Source of the DNA: Aestuariivirga litoralis
Lineage (GTDB): Bacteria > Pseudomonadota > Alphaproteobacteria > Rhizobiales > Aestuariivirgaceae
Length of the DNA: 64,000 nt
Direction: 5' to 3'
Assembly (NCBI RefSeq): GCF_003234965.1
Contig: NZ_QKVK01000007.1
Location: forward strand, 186,001-250,000
Part shown: positions 51,670 through 59,591 of the stretch, in pieces
Position numbering within the stretch: position 1 is the first letter of the stretch
Layout of the letters: each line of letters starts with the position of its first letter
Notes under the pieces: generated by a model
Told to the model about the DNA's origin: nothing
Database searches by the model: none
Seen by the model: only the letters and a program-made list of their open reading frames with translations
Made by a program: the position numbers and the translations under genes

Positions 51670-52930
51670 CGGCATGCGCATAAAGCGCCTCCCGCACCCG
51701 CTTCGGCACGAAGTCATCACGCTGCGAAGACGCCAGGAACACTTCCGTCACGAAGGCGTAGAAGCGCACGACCCGCAGGATGATGCCCTGATACACGGGC
51801 AGGCCGAACAGGGCCAACCCGTCGAAGGCCGTGAGCCGCACACCGCTGGCAATGACGATGATGGCGATGTTCAGTGCATAGAACCCGAACAGATAGATAT
51901 AGAGACCAGCCAGGAAATAGAGGGTGTCGCCGCCGAACAGCGACAGCACGTAAACAATATAGAACGGCAGGAGAACCGACGGATAGAATTCGAAGATCAT
52001 GAAATCCAGCCGCTGCAGCGTGTCACCAAGGCGTTCCGCGGAAAGGCGGCGAGCGCCCTGCCCGTACATGAAGAGACGGATCGACACGGCATCCCTGTCC
52101 CACCGCAAACGCTGACGCACCAGTCGGGCCAGGGTGGCCGGCACCCGGGTGGTCGCATTCGCGGCGGGAACGAAGCGAACATCATGGCCGAGGCGGCGCA
52201 GCCGCAGGGTTATCTCGAGATCCTCTCCCGGCCCCACGCTCATTCCGCCAGCAGCGAGAAACATGTTCCGGCGAAACAGCGAAAACGCCCCGGAGCAACA
52301 GGCGACGGAGTCAAAGATATCGAGAAACGAGCGGCCGACCGTAATGGAGGCGAGGTATTCCAGACCCTGGAAGGCCGTCCAGAGGCTTTCGTCCGCATTG
52401 CGGACACGGATGTTTCCGCTCGCTGCGGCGACCCGGGACTCAGAAAACGCAGAAGCGAGCATGGCCAGCGCGTCTGGCCCTTCGAGCACCGTATCGCTGT
52501 CGATCACCGCGAGAAGTTCACCAGATGAAAACCGCGCCGCATGATTGATCGCCGCACTCTTTCCAGTTCGCTGCCGGTGATGAATCACCTGGCTCACGAG
52601 GCCCCGGTCCATCAGCACGCGCGCCATGCCCAGAGTGCCGTCGGTCGAGCCATCGTCGACCACGATGACTTCCTGCACGCGTGCCGACTGCGTGCGAAGT
52701 GACAACACGGTGCTTGCGAGACCACCTTCCCCGTTGAAGACGGGGATCACGACACTGATGGAGACCGTGGTATCCAGCCTGCGCTCGCGTCTCCATCCGA
52801 ACATTGCGATGGCAAGCGTCGACATCAGATAGCGGGGAACCTCGAAGACGAGAACCGACAGCAGCGCCAGGATCGGCCCACCAAAGTGCACGACGGCGAT
52901 GCTCTCTTCTATTGCGTTAAAGAGTTCCAT
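51662..52930 (-). CDS. Processive family 2 glycosyltransferase (polysaccharide synthase)
   Basis: This 422-aa inner-membrane enzyme has the full processive GT2 set: Asp92-Asp93 in VVDDGSTDGT, the DSD metal motif (144-146), GED (235-237) and QRLRW (273-277). It has one or two spans at the N-terminus and about four after residue 290. No PilZ domain is attached. It should polymerise a beta-linked glycan and push it across the membrane, with the following HlyD-like protein as the likely periplasmic partner. Confidence 0.88.
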   Translation of the reverse strand: MELFNAIEESIAVVHFGGPILALLSVLVFEVPRYLMSTLAIAMFGWRRERRLDTTVSISVVIPVFNGEGGLASTVLSLRTQSARVQEVIVVDDGSTDGTLGMARVLMDRGLVSQVIHHRQRTGKSAAINHAARFSSGELLAVIDSDTVLEGPDALAMLASAFSESRVAAASGNIRVRNADESLWTAFQGLEYLASITVGRSFLDIFDSVACCSGAFSLFRRNMFLAAGGMSVGPGEDLEITLRLRRLGHDVRFVPAANATTRVPATLARLVRQRLRWDRDAVSIRLFMYGQGARRLSAERLGDTLQRLDFMIFEFYPSVLLPFYIVYVLSLFGGDTLYFLAGLYIYLFGFYALNIAIIVIASGVRLTAFDGLALFGLPVYQGIILRVVRFYAFVTEVFLASSQRDDFVPKRVREALYAHADG

Positions 52931-53138
52931 GACCCTAGCCGAGACATGCTGGAGTTGTAGCCGATTTCACACAGATAACTATACAAATCCACACTGTAAG
53001 TTGCTTTCGCCTGAACCTGCGACCTGTGCGGAGGTTGCTGCTGGCGCTGCAACTATTGGTTGGCGCGCCACATCGGGCAGATTGACGGCGCCCTCACCAA
53101 GGGTGTTCTACTCCGGCTTTCAAGGAAGGGCCTCTCGC

Positions 53139-53486
53139 ATGGCTTTGAAGCGGATGATCGTCGAACTCGGCATGGGAACGGACCTGCGCGGTTCCGACTA
53201 CACCAAGGCCGCGGTACGGGCGCTGAAGGACGCGCTGTGGCACAACTCGCTGACCATCGCCCCGGCGCTCGGCAAGGCGCCGGAAGACATGCATGTGAGG
53301 GTTCTGGTCGGCGTGCCGAAGCCGACCCTCGTCGACAGGGCGGCCGTCGCCGCGGTGCTGCCCTATGGCACGCGCGAGGTTGACGTGGTGGAGGGCGGGC
53401 TGGAAATCATGAACGATGACGGCACCAACCTCACCGTCATCGCCAACGTGGCAGCGGTGGTCTACCTGAACGTGGAGAATGCCTGA
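53139..53486 (+). CDS. Lin0512 family protein, copy 1
   Basis: This 115-aa protein begins MALKRMIVELGMGTDLRGSD and matches the Lin0512 family pattern: GxD-YTKAAVRA near residues 18-30, then two beta strands with VRVLVGVPKP. The family is small and its function is unknown. AAGGAAGGG precedes the ATG. It overlaps the next paralogue by one base (TGATG). Copies 1 and 2 share a clear common origin. Confidence 0.8.
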   Translation: MALKRMIVELGMGTDLRGSDYTKAAVRALKDALWHNSLTIAPALGKAPEDMHVRVLVGVPKPTLVDRAAVAAVLPYGTREVDVVEGGLEIMNDDGTNLTVIANVAAVVYLNVENA

Positions 53487-53839
53487 TGGCGTTGAAGCGC
53501 ATCATCCTGGAGATGGGCCATGGCAATGACATGCATGGGGGTGACTATACCAAGGCGGCGCTGCGCGCAGTGGAGGACTGCATCCATCATTCCTCGCTGA
53601 GCTTCCTGCAGACCCTGAGGATCGACCCCGCTGCCCTTGAGATCGAGGTCACCATCGGCGTGCAGAAACCGGAGATGGTGGACGCCGCCAGGGTGGCGGC
53701 CAGCCTGCCGGCAGGGACGGCACGCGTGCGGGTGGTGAAGGGAGGCCTGGATGTGCCGGATGAGGAGCGCGGCGGCGCGTCCGTCATCGCCGCCGCGGCG
53801 GTTGCCGTCCGGCTTGACGAACGCCACTTAAGGGCTTGA
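53486..53839 (+). CDS. Lin0512 family protein, copy 2
   Basis: This 117-aa paralogue of the preceding gene begins MALKRIILEMGHGNDMHGGD and keeps the DYTKAALRAVEDC and VTIGVQKPEMV segments. A tandem pair suggests a two-subunit or heteromeric complex. It is followed after 33 bases by the racemase-like gene, so it may take part in the same amino-acid-related process. Function remains unknown. Confidence 0.8.
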   Translation: MALKRIILEMGHGNDMHGGDYTKAALRAVEDCIHHSSLSFLQTLRIDPAALEIEVTIGVQKPEMVDAARVAASLPAGTARVRVVKGGLDVPDEERGGASVIAAAAVAVRLDERHLRA

Positions 53840-53872
53840 AACAATCCGGCAGTCTCCATAAGCCCTTGGGGC

Positions 53873-55003
53873 ATGGAGACTGCCATGACCGCTTCGCCCC
53901 TGACGATCGACAGCGCCGAGCTTCGCCTGGTGCGGCTGCCGCTGCTCTCGCCATTCACCATCGCCACCGGCACCATGTACGAGAAGCTGTTTCCGCTGCT
54001 CACGCTGCGGGCAAACGGTGTGGAGGGTTACGCGGAGGGGGTGATGGACCCCCTGCCCGACTATCTCGACGAAACCATCGCGGGCTCGATGATGCTGCTG
54101 CGCGACGTCCTGATCCCGCAGCTGGTGGGCAGGAGCTTCGAGAACCCTGCGGCGGTGGAAAGCCTGCTCACCCCCTGGCGCGGGCACTACATGGCCCGGG
54201 CCATGGTGGAAATGGCATTCTGGGACCTCTTTGCCAAGTCGCTGCGGCTTCCGCTGAAGACGCTGCTGGGTGGCGAGCGCAACGCCATCGACGTGGGCGT
54301 GTCACTGGGCATCGGGCCGGTCGGCAACACCATCGAACGCGCGCAGAAGCATCTCGAGCTCGGATACAAGCGGATCAAGCTGAAAATCATGCCCGGGCAC
54401 GACGTCAAGCTCGTCGAGGCCGTGCGAAAGGCGATGCCGGACGCGCATCTCACCGTCGACGCCAACAGCGCCTATACCCTTGCCGACATGGACATCATGA
54501 TGGCGCTCGACGACTTCAATCTGGACTATATCGAGCAGCCACTGGCCTGGGACGACATCCATGATCATGCGGCCCTCCAGCCGCGCCTGAAGACGGCGAT
54601 CTGCCTCGACGAATGCATCCGTTCGGCACAGGACGCCCGCAAGGCCCTGGCCAGCGGCGCGGCGCGGGTCATCAACATCAAGGTCGGGCGTGTGGGCGGT
54701 TATCTCGAGTCCCGCCGCATCCATGACATCTGCGCGGCCTGGACCTTGCCCGTGTGGTGCGGCGGCATGCTGGAATCCGGCATCGGCCGCGCCCACAACA
54801 TTCACCTGTCCACCCTGGCGAATTTCCGCAAGCCCGGCGATACGTCGAGTTCCAGCCGTTACTTCGCCAAGGACATCGTCAACGAGGCGCTGGAAGCCGT
54901 GGACGGCCGGATGCCCGTGCCGCAGGGACCCGGCATCGGCGTCACCCTCGACCGGCCATTCCTTGACTCCGTCACGGTGTCCACGGAGCACTTCCCGGCA
55001 TGA
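53873..55003 (+). CDS. Enolase-superfamily N-acylamino acid racemase / o-succinylbenzoate synthase-like
   Basis: This 376-aa protein belongs to the MLE/OSBS subgroup: catalytic lysines in KRIKLKI and INIKVGRVGG, and metal acids in DANSAY, YIEQPL and LDEC. No menaquinone genes are nearby, while a GNAT acetyltransferase overlaps its 3' end. This pairing is known from the N-succinylamino-acid racemase pathway for converting D- to L-amino acids, so racemase function is favoured over MenC. An in-frame ATG at 53885 is another possible start. Confidence 0.85.
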   Translation: METAMTASPLTIDSAELRLVRLPLLSPFTIATGTMYEKLFPLLTLRANGVEGYAEGVMDPLPDYLDETIAGSMMLLRDVLIPQLVGRSFENPAAVESLLTPWRGHYMARAMVEMAFWDLFAKSLRLPLKTLLGGERNAIDVGVSLGIGPVGNTIERAQKHLELGYKRIKLKIMPGHDVKLVEAVRKAMPDAHLTVDANSAYTLADMDIMMALDDFNLDYIEQPLAWDDIHDHAALQPRLKTAICLDECIRSAQDARKALASGAARVINIKVGRVGGYLESRRIHDICAAWTLPVWCGGMLESGIGRAHNIHLSTLANFRKPGDTSSSSRYFAKDIVNEALEAVDGRMPVPQGPGIGVTLDRPFLDSVTVSTEHFPA

Positions 55004-55731
55004 TCATTCGCGATCTTTCAGGCATGGCGGAATTCTTCAAGGCCGAGCAGCTGCAGCGCGACGTGTGGGGCGCTGACGACACGGAGGACCCTGCCGACCT
55101 GATGATGGTGCTGCAGCACGAGGGCGGCCTCGTCGCGGGCGCCTTCGATGAGGACAGGCTGGTGGGTTACGTCTTCGGCTTTCCGACGCGCGACCCCCAT
55201 GTGCAGCATTCGCACCGGCTTGCAGTGCACCCGGATGCCCGCGGCCGAAGCCTGGCGCTCCGCCTCAAGCGCTACCAGCGCGAGTGGTGCCTGGCGCGGG
55301 GAATCTCCATCGTGAGATGGACCTACGACCCCCTGCGTCACACCAACGCGCACCTCAACATCGCACGGCTGGGCGCGGAGGTCTGCACCTACCATCCCGA
55401 CTATTATGGGGTGATGAAGGGCATCAATGCCGGCCTCCCCTCGGACCGGCTGCGCGCCGACTGGCACCTCGCATCCGAACGCGCTGCCGCGTGCGCCGCG
55501 TGGGAACCCGGCATGCCGAGACTGCCCCTGCCGGCCGGCGCGGAACGTGTCGAGATCCTGCCGGACCTCGATCGCATGCTGGCTGAGGACTATGAAGCCG
55601 CCCTCGCCGCGCGCCTGCGCGTGCGCGCGCAACTGACCCGGCTGTTTGGCGAAGGATATGTCATCCGCCACTATGACGCCGCCGCGGCGGCCTATCTGCT
55701 CACTCGGCAGGCGGCACCAGCGGAACATTGA
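55000..55731 (+). CDS. GNAT-family acyltransferase (COG3375-like)
   Basis: This 243-aa protein starts MIIRDLSGMAEFFKAEQLQR. It has the GNAT acyl-CoA loop near HRLAVHPDARGRSLALRLK and the WTYDPLRHTNAHLNIARLGA stretch typical of the COG3375 group that accompanies N-acylamino-acid racemases. It would supply or remove the N-acyl group for the enzyme encoded just upstream (ATGA overlap). Its 3' end overlaps the convergent cytochrome gene by 32 bases. Confidence 0.82.
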   Translation: MIIRDLSGMAEFFKAEQLQRDVWGADDTEDPADLMMVLQHEGGLVAGAFDEDRLVGYVFGFPTRDPHVQHSHRLAVHPDARGRSLALRLKRYQREWCLARGISIVRWTYDPLRHTNAHLNIARLGAEVCTYHPDYYGVMKGINAGLPSDRLRADWHLASERAAACAAWEPGMPRLPLPAGAERVEILPDLDRMLAEDYEAALAARLRVRAQLTRLFGEGYVIRHYDAAAAAYLLTRQAAPAEH

Positions 55732-56500
55732 CGAGATAGTCGTAGATCGCCTGCGCCGCCTCCAGGCGGCGAGCCTCCGGCCACTCTGGCGGCAGGCCCG
55801 GCATGGTGGTATCCGGCTTGACGCTGCGGGGTGACAGGACCCATCTCAGGAAGTCCTGCGGCGGCTTCTGTCTCACCACCACGGGCAGGTCGATGGCAAG
55901 CTTGTCTCCGCCATAGCCGTTCACCTTGTGGCAGGTGATGCAGTTGACCTGAACGAGCTTGCCGCCTGCGGCGTATCTCCCGTCAAGGCCGCCGGGAAAC
56001 AGTTGCTCCTCGCCCGCCTCGGCAATTTCCACCTCGCTCACCTGATAGGGCCATATGACCGCTCCATTGTCCCGCAACGAGGGATTCCGGATATTGTCCC
56101 ACACGAGATACCAGGGCCCGAGCGGAATGTCGGTCTCGTTCTGCAGAGCATTGTCGACTTCGAACGGGCCACCATCGGCCATGGCGAAGGCAAGATAGGC
56201 ATCCGGCCCCGCGAGCACGGCGGCAGGTATCACCGAGGCATAGCCGTCCAGAGCCTTGAAGCGGATGCTCGTGCCGGGCTGGTTCCAGCCCTCGCCCAGA
56301 ACCTGTTCCAGCACCAACCGCGCAGGATAGGCGAGGTAGCCGCGTCTGGCGGAGCCGAAGTGCGGTTCGAGCACCGTGACGGTGACGGGTTCGGCAAGCT
56401 GCCGCGCCTGCAACTCGGCCGGGGATGGCACCTTGGCAGCAAGTGCCGGCGCAACGAGCAGGAAAAACGACACGAGGGATGCGGCAATCGATATCTTCAT
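55700..56500 (-). CDS. Periplasmic c-type cytochrome with an N-terminal beta domain
   Basis: This 266-aa protein has a signal peptide (about 1-21), an N-terminal domain of about 150 residues with KALDGYASVIPAAVL, resembling the non-cofactor part of sulfite-oxidase-like folds, then a monoheme domain with CITCH (187-191) and a possible axial Met in TTMPGLPPEW. It may be an electron-transfer subunit of an unlinked oxidoreductase. The ATG at 56500 begins the signal peptide; the open frame runs further upstream. Confidence 0.75.
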   Translation of the reverse strand: MKISIAASLVSFFLLVAPALAAKVPSPAELQARQLAEPVTVTVLEPHFGSARRGYLAYPARLVLEQVLGEGWNQPGTSIRFKALDGYASVIPAAVLAGPDAYLAFAMADGGPFEVDNALQNETDIPLGPWYLVWDNIRNPSLRDNGAVIWPYQVSEVEIAEAGEEQLFPGGLDGRYAAGGKLVQVNCITCHKVNGYGGDKLAIDLPVVVRQKPPQDFLRWVLSPRSVKPDTTMPGLPPEWPEARRLEAAQAIYDYLVNVPLVPPAE

Positions 56501-56615
56501 GCTGGACTTCCGGGCTGAGGTTTCTCGCCAACATACATCGCAGCACCTCCTCGCCAAAGCCGGTTGCCCGGGCCACTGCGCGCTTCTATGTTGCCGCCAT
56601 CAACAGCAGGCACTG

Positions 56616-57092
56616 ATGCCACGGCCAGAACGCAGACATGACCGGTTGCCACGGTGGACGATGTTCGCCTCGCTGTTGGCCATGTCGGTTGGACTGGCTC
56701 ATCCCGCCTCCGCCGAGGTCACGATCTCGCCAGCCGCTTCCGGCTACGACATCGACATCATCGGCCCGGTTTCCTCGACCGAACTCATCGACGTCATTTC
56801 CGCCGCCACGGGAGTCGCCGTCAAGAACCGGCCCGAAGACACGACGATCAATACCAACCACCTGCGCAGTACCAGCCTCGACCGTGCCCTGCGCAAGTTG
56901 CTGCCCGGAACAGCCTTCACGATTCGCTCTGGCGACGATGGTGCTCCGGCAATGATCATCTTCCTGTCCCCCTCCGCGGCGGCACCCCAGGACGATCCAC
57001 AAGGTGCGGGAACCGAAGTGCCACCCGACGCCATCTCGCCGGAGCAGGGCGACGTGCCCGACATGGGACAGGAGCCCATCCTCCAGCCGTGA
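56616..57092 (+). CDS. Small secreted protein with an STN-like (secretin/TonB short N-terminal) domain
   Basis: This 158-aa protein has an N-terminal signal peptide (hydrophobic 16-33, cleavage near PASA) and a domain about residues 34-105 with STELIDVISAATGVAVKNRP and SLDRALRKLLPGTAFTIRS, the pattern of STN domains. The C-terminus is Pro/Asp rich. No TonB-dependent receptor or secretin follows, so it is a stand-alone domain of unknown role. The start could instead be an internal ATG (56661) at the hydrophobic segment. Confidence 0.6.
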   Translation: MPRPERRHDRLPRWTMFASLLAMSVGLAHPASAEVTISPAASGYDIDIIGPVSSTELIDVISAATGVAVKNRPEDTTINTNHLRSTSLDRALRKLLPGTAFTIRSGDDGAPAMIIFLSPSAAAPQDDPQGAGTEVPPDAISPEQGDVPDMGQEPILQP

Positions 57093-57194
57093 GCATCCGC
57101 CGGTGTATGGGGCTTCACCAGCCTCTCAGCGCAAGAATGCGTGTTCGGGCATGGCGAATGTGCCTAGACTGATGCCCAGCCAAGCAGTTCATCC

Positions 57195-58643
57195 ATGGCA
57201 GGAGCAACCTCCGGCATGACGGCCGCATCCAGATCCAGCGAACTCCATCTCACCGTCAGCACCAGCCACGGCGAGCTGCTGCGAAGCTTCATTCGTGAGG
57301 CGGCGCTCGCGGATGACGTGCCGCCCCCTGCTGCCGGACTGCTTGCCAATGACGGCCTGGAAGTGTGGAACGCCCTCTGTGCCACTGCCACGGGGCACGA
57401 GCATGCCCGGGTGAGCCTCTCACTGTCGCTGAGGGAGGCGCGGCTGCGACTGGCTCTTCCCGGCCATGCCCGCTTCGCTGGTTTGGTGTCGTCTCTCGGC
57501 AAACGTTTACCAGAGGGATCCGGACTGTCATGCCGCGAGATTGGCATCGATGGCTGGGAGATCTCACTGCATCGAACGCTCGCTGCAACCGGCCCGGCAC
57601 AAGCAAGTGCTCCGCTTCAGGCTGATGAATCGCCCGGCGTGCCAATGGCGGATGCTCCTGTGATCGACCTCGCCCAGCGCGCCGATGCGCCGGGCATCGC
57701 CCGTTGCTTTCTGTCTGTCTACGGTCATCATTACGTGCATTCCGATGTCTTTTCGCCCAAGCGATACTGGGCGCGCGTCGAAGATGGCGAGTTGATCTCC
57801 GTGGTCGCACGCGACCGGCAGGGTGAGATCGTCGGCCACCTGGCGCTTGAGCGCCAACCCGGCGGCGTGGTCGCGGAACGTGGCGAGGCGGTCGTCCTTG
57901 CCAGCCATCGCGGCCATCACCTGCTCGAACGGATGACCGACCGCCTGTCAGAGGAGGCGCCAAAGCATGGCCTGGTCGGGGTCTATGCGGAACCCCTCAC
58001 CATTCACACCTTCTCCCAGCGCAATGATGTGCGGTCCGGCATGCCGATCTGCGCAGTGTTGCTGGGAGCCAATCCGGAGGACTTCCGGCCGAAGGACCTC
58101 GCCTGCCCCACCGCAGGCCAGCGACAAACCTATCTTCGCACGTTCCAATTCGTGCAGCCACCGGAAACGCGCAGCCTTCAGGATGCAGGGCCCTACCGTG
58201 AGGTGTTGCAGAACATTTACAGGAGTCTGGGCGTCACAGCGATACCTGCTGCTTCGGACGCCGCAGTCGCACCGGACTCGCTCACCGGATTGAGCGTCAA
58301 CGATCGGGGCTACGGGCTGATCAAGTTCGAGCGCGCCGGACGCCGCTGCGCCATCGAACTGGCCCAGTCGCTGCGGGACGTGCTCTCCCTCGGCGCACGT
58401 TCCGTGCAACTTCAGATGCTGGCATCTGACCCCGGCGTGCCCCTTCTGATCGCAGCAGCCAGGCGCCTCGGCTTCTTCTTTTGCGGCCTGGGGCCGGCAT
58501 TTGCGCAGGGCCAGGACCTCTTGCTGCTGCAATATCTGACGGAGCCGCTCGACACATCGAAACTGCAATTGCTCACCGATGAAACGAAGCAACTCGTGGC
58601 CTTCATCGAAGCAGATCGCAAGGCGGTTGCCACGGGCGTCTAG
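57195..58643 (+). CDS. Fusion of a degenerate GHKL-ATPase-like domain and a GNAT domain
   Basis: This 482-aa protein has an N-terminal region (about 15-110) patterned like anti-sigma-factor HATPase domains but lacking the expected Asn and Asp-Gly motifs. The rest is GNAT-like: IDLAQRADAPGIARCFLSVY, then a VLASHRGHHLLERM acyl-CoA loop. The C-terminal 140 residues form a further helical/beta part. Similar proteins are annotated only as GNAT N-acetyltransferases. Substrate is unknown. Confidence 0.7.
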   Translation: MAGATSGMTAASRSSELHLTVSTSHGELLRSFIREAALADDVPPPAAGLLANDGLEVWNALCATATGHEHARVSLSLSLREARLRLALPGHARFAGLVSSLGKRLPEGSGLSCREIGIDGWEISLHRTLAATGPAQASAPLQADESPGVPMADAPVIDLAQRADAPGIARCFLSVYGHHYVHSDVFSPKRYWARVEDGELISVVARDRQGEIVGHLALERQPGGVVAERGEAVVLASHRGHHLLERMTDRLSEEAPKHGLVGVYAEPLTIHTFSQRNDVRSGMPICAVLLGANPEDFRPKDLACPTAGQRQTYLRTFQFVQPPETRSLQDAGPYREVLQNIYRSLGVTAIPAASDAAVAPDSLTGLSVNDRGYGLIKFERAGRRCAIELAQSLRDVLSLGARSVQLQMLASDPGVPLLIAAARRLGFFFCGLGPAFAQGQDLLLLQYLTEPLDTSKLQLLTDETKQLVAFIEADRKAVATGV

Positions 58644-58650
58644 AGCGGGA

Positions 58651-59568
58651 CTAGGGGCCGTCGAGACACTTGAGGATGTAACATCTGTTGTCGAGGAACG
58701 GACGGCCCGGCACCAGCGTAAACCATTGCGGGTGCTTCAGATAGACGGCCGTCATGATGGCCTGGTCGTCATCCAGGAGATTATTCTCGAAGGACCAGCC
58801 GAGTTCCCGCCGAAACGCCTCGCAGAACTTGAGCACGGTTTCGCCGTCACCACCCCAGAGCCCCCCTGCCAGCATGGCATCATGCATCAGGAATATGTTG
58901 GCAATATCGCGTCGTTCCGTCACGGACCGGGTCGCGAGAACCATCATCGTCTCGTTCAGCAGATGGTTCTTCTCGGGGTTGGGCCAGGGCCGGTTCATCA
59001 GCCCGCGATACAGCAGGCGCCGGTTCATGCCATGTCCGAGCCCGGCATCGATCCAGAAGAAATAGCGCGACTTAAAACGATTGCTGCGTATCGCGCGCGC
59101 GACGAACTCGGGCTTGCTGAACATGATCGTGTTGTACAAGGGTTCGCGCAGCTCGATGCGGTCGCTGCGGCGCGCCTTCTCCATGTAGCGCCCTGCGATG
59201 ATGCGCTGGATGTTGCGGTAATTGGCCGATCGGGAAAGCTCATCCTTCGAGACAGTGATGATCTCCGTCATGTCGCCGAAGCTCTTCCTTGTCTCGCGCA
59301 CGAAGTCGGCGTTTTCATCTTCGATGAAAACCGTCATGTATTGACGGATGGACAGGATGGACCTCATCCAGTCCCTGTAGCGGTGCGCCGTCCTGCCATC
59401 GCCAAAGGCTCCATCGGGCAGCGAAATGAATGCCGTGACGAGAGTGGCCTCGGGATTGACGGGATATCGCCGGGCGTAACCCACCTTGATCGGCCGGAGC
59501 GTTTCATGGAGATCCCGGATGCGCATCTTCAAGGTCTCAATGGATCCCGGCATCCGGTCCTGTCCCAA
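58651..59568 (-). CDS. HtrL/WlaTC-type glycosyltransferase-like protein
   Basis: This 305-aa protein shows the pattern of the HtrL/YibB/WlaTC family of putative glycosyltransferases: VTAFISLPDG near residue 44, FFWIDAGLGHGMNRR at the expected donor-binding region and LLDDDQAIMTAVYLKHP near the C-terminus. No signal peptide is seen. It lies next to a second sugar-related gene in the same direction and probably acts on a surface glycan. Confidence 0.75.
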   Translation of the reverse strand: MGQDRMPGSIETLKMRIRDLHETLRPIKVGYARRYPVNPEATLVTAFISLPDGAFGDGRTAHRYRDWMRSILSIRQYMTVFIEDENADFVRETRKSFGDMTEIITVSKDELSRSANYRNIQRIIAGRYMEKARRSDRIELREPLYNTIMFSKPEFVARAIRSNRFKSRYFFWIDAGLGHGMNRRLLYRGLMNRPWPNPEKNHLLNETMMVLATRSVTERRDIANIFLMHDAMLAGGLWGGDGETVLKFCEAFRRELGWSFENNLLDDDQAIMTAVYLKHPQWFTLVPGRPFLDNRCYILKCLDGP

Positions 59569-59591
59569 ATGGTGGCGCGACGGTCACGACG

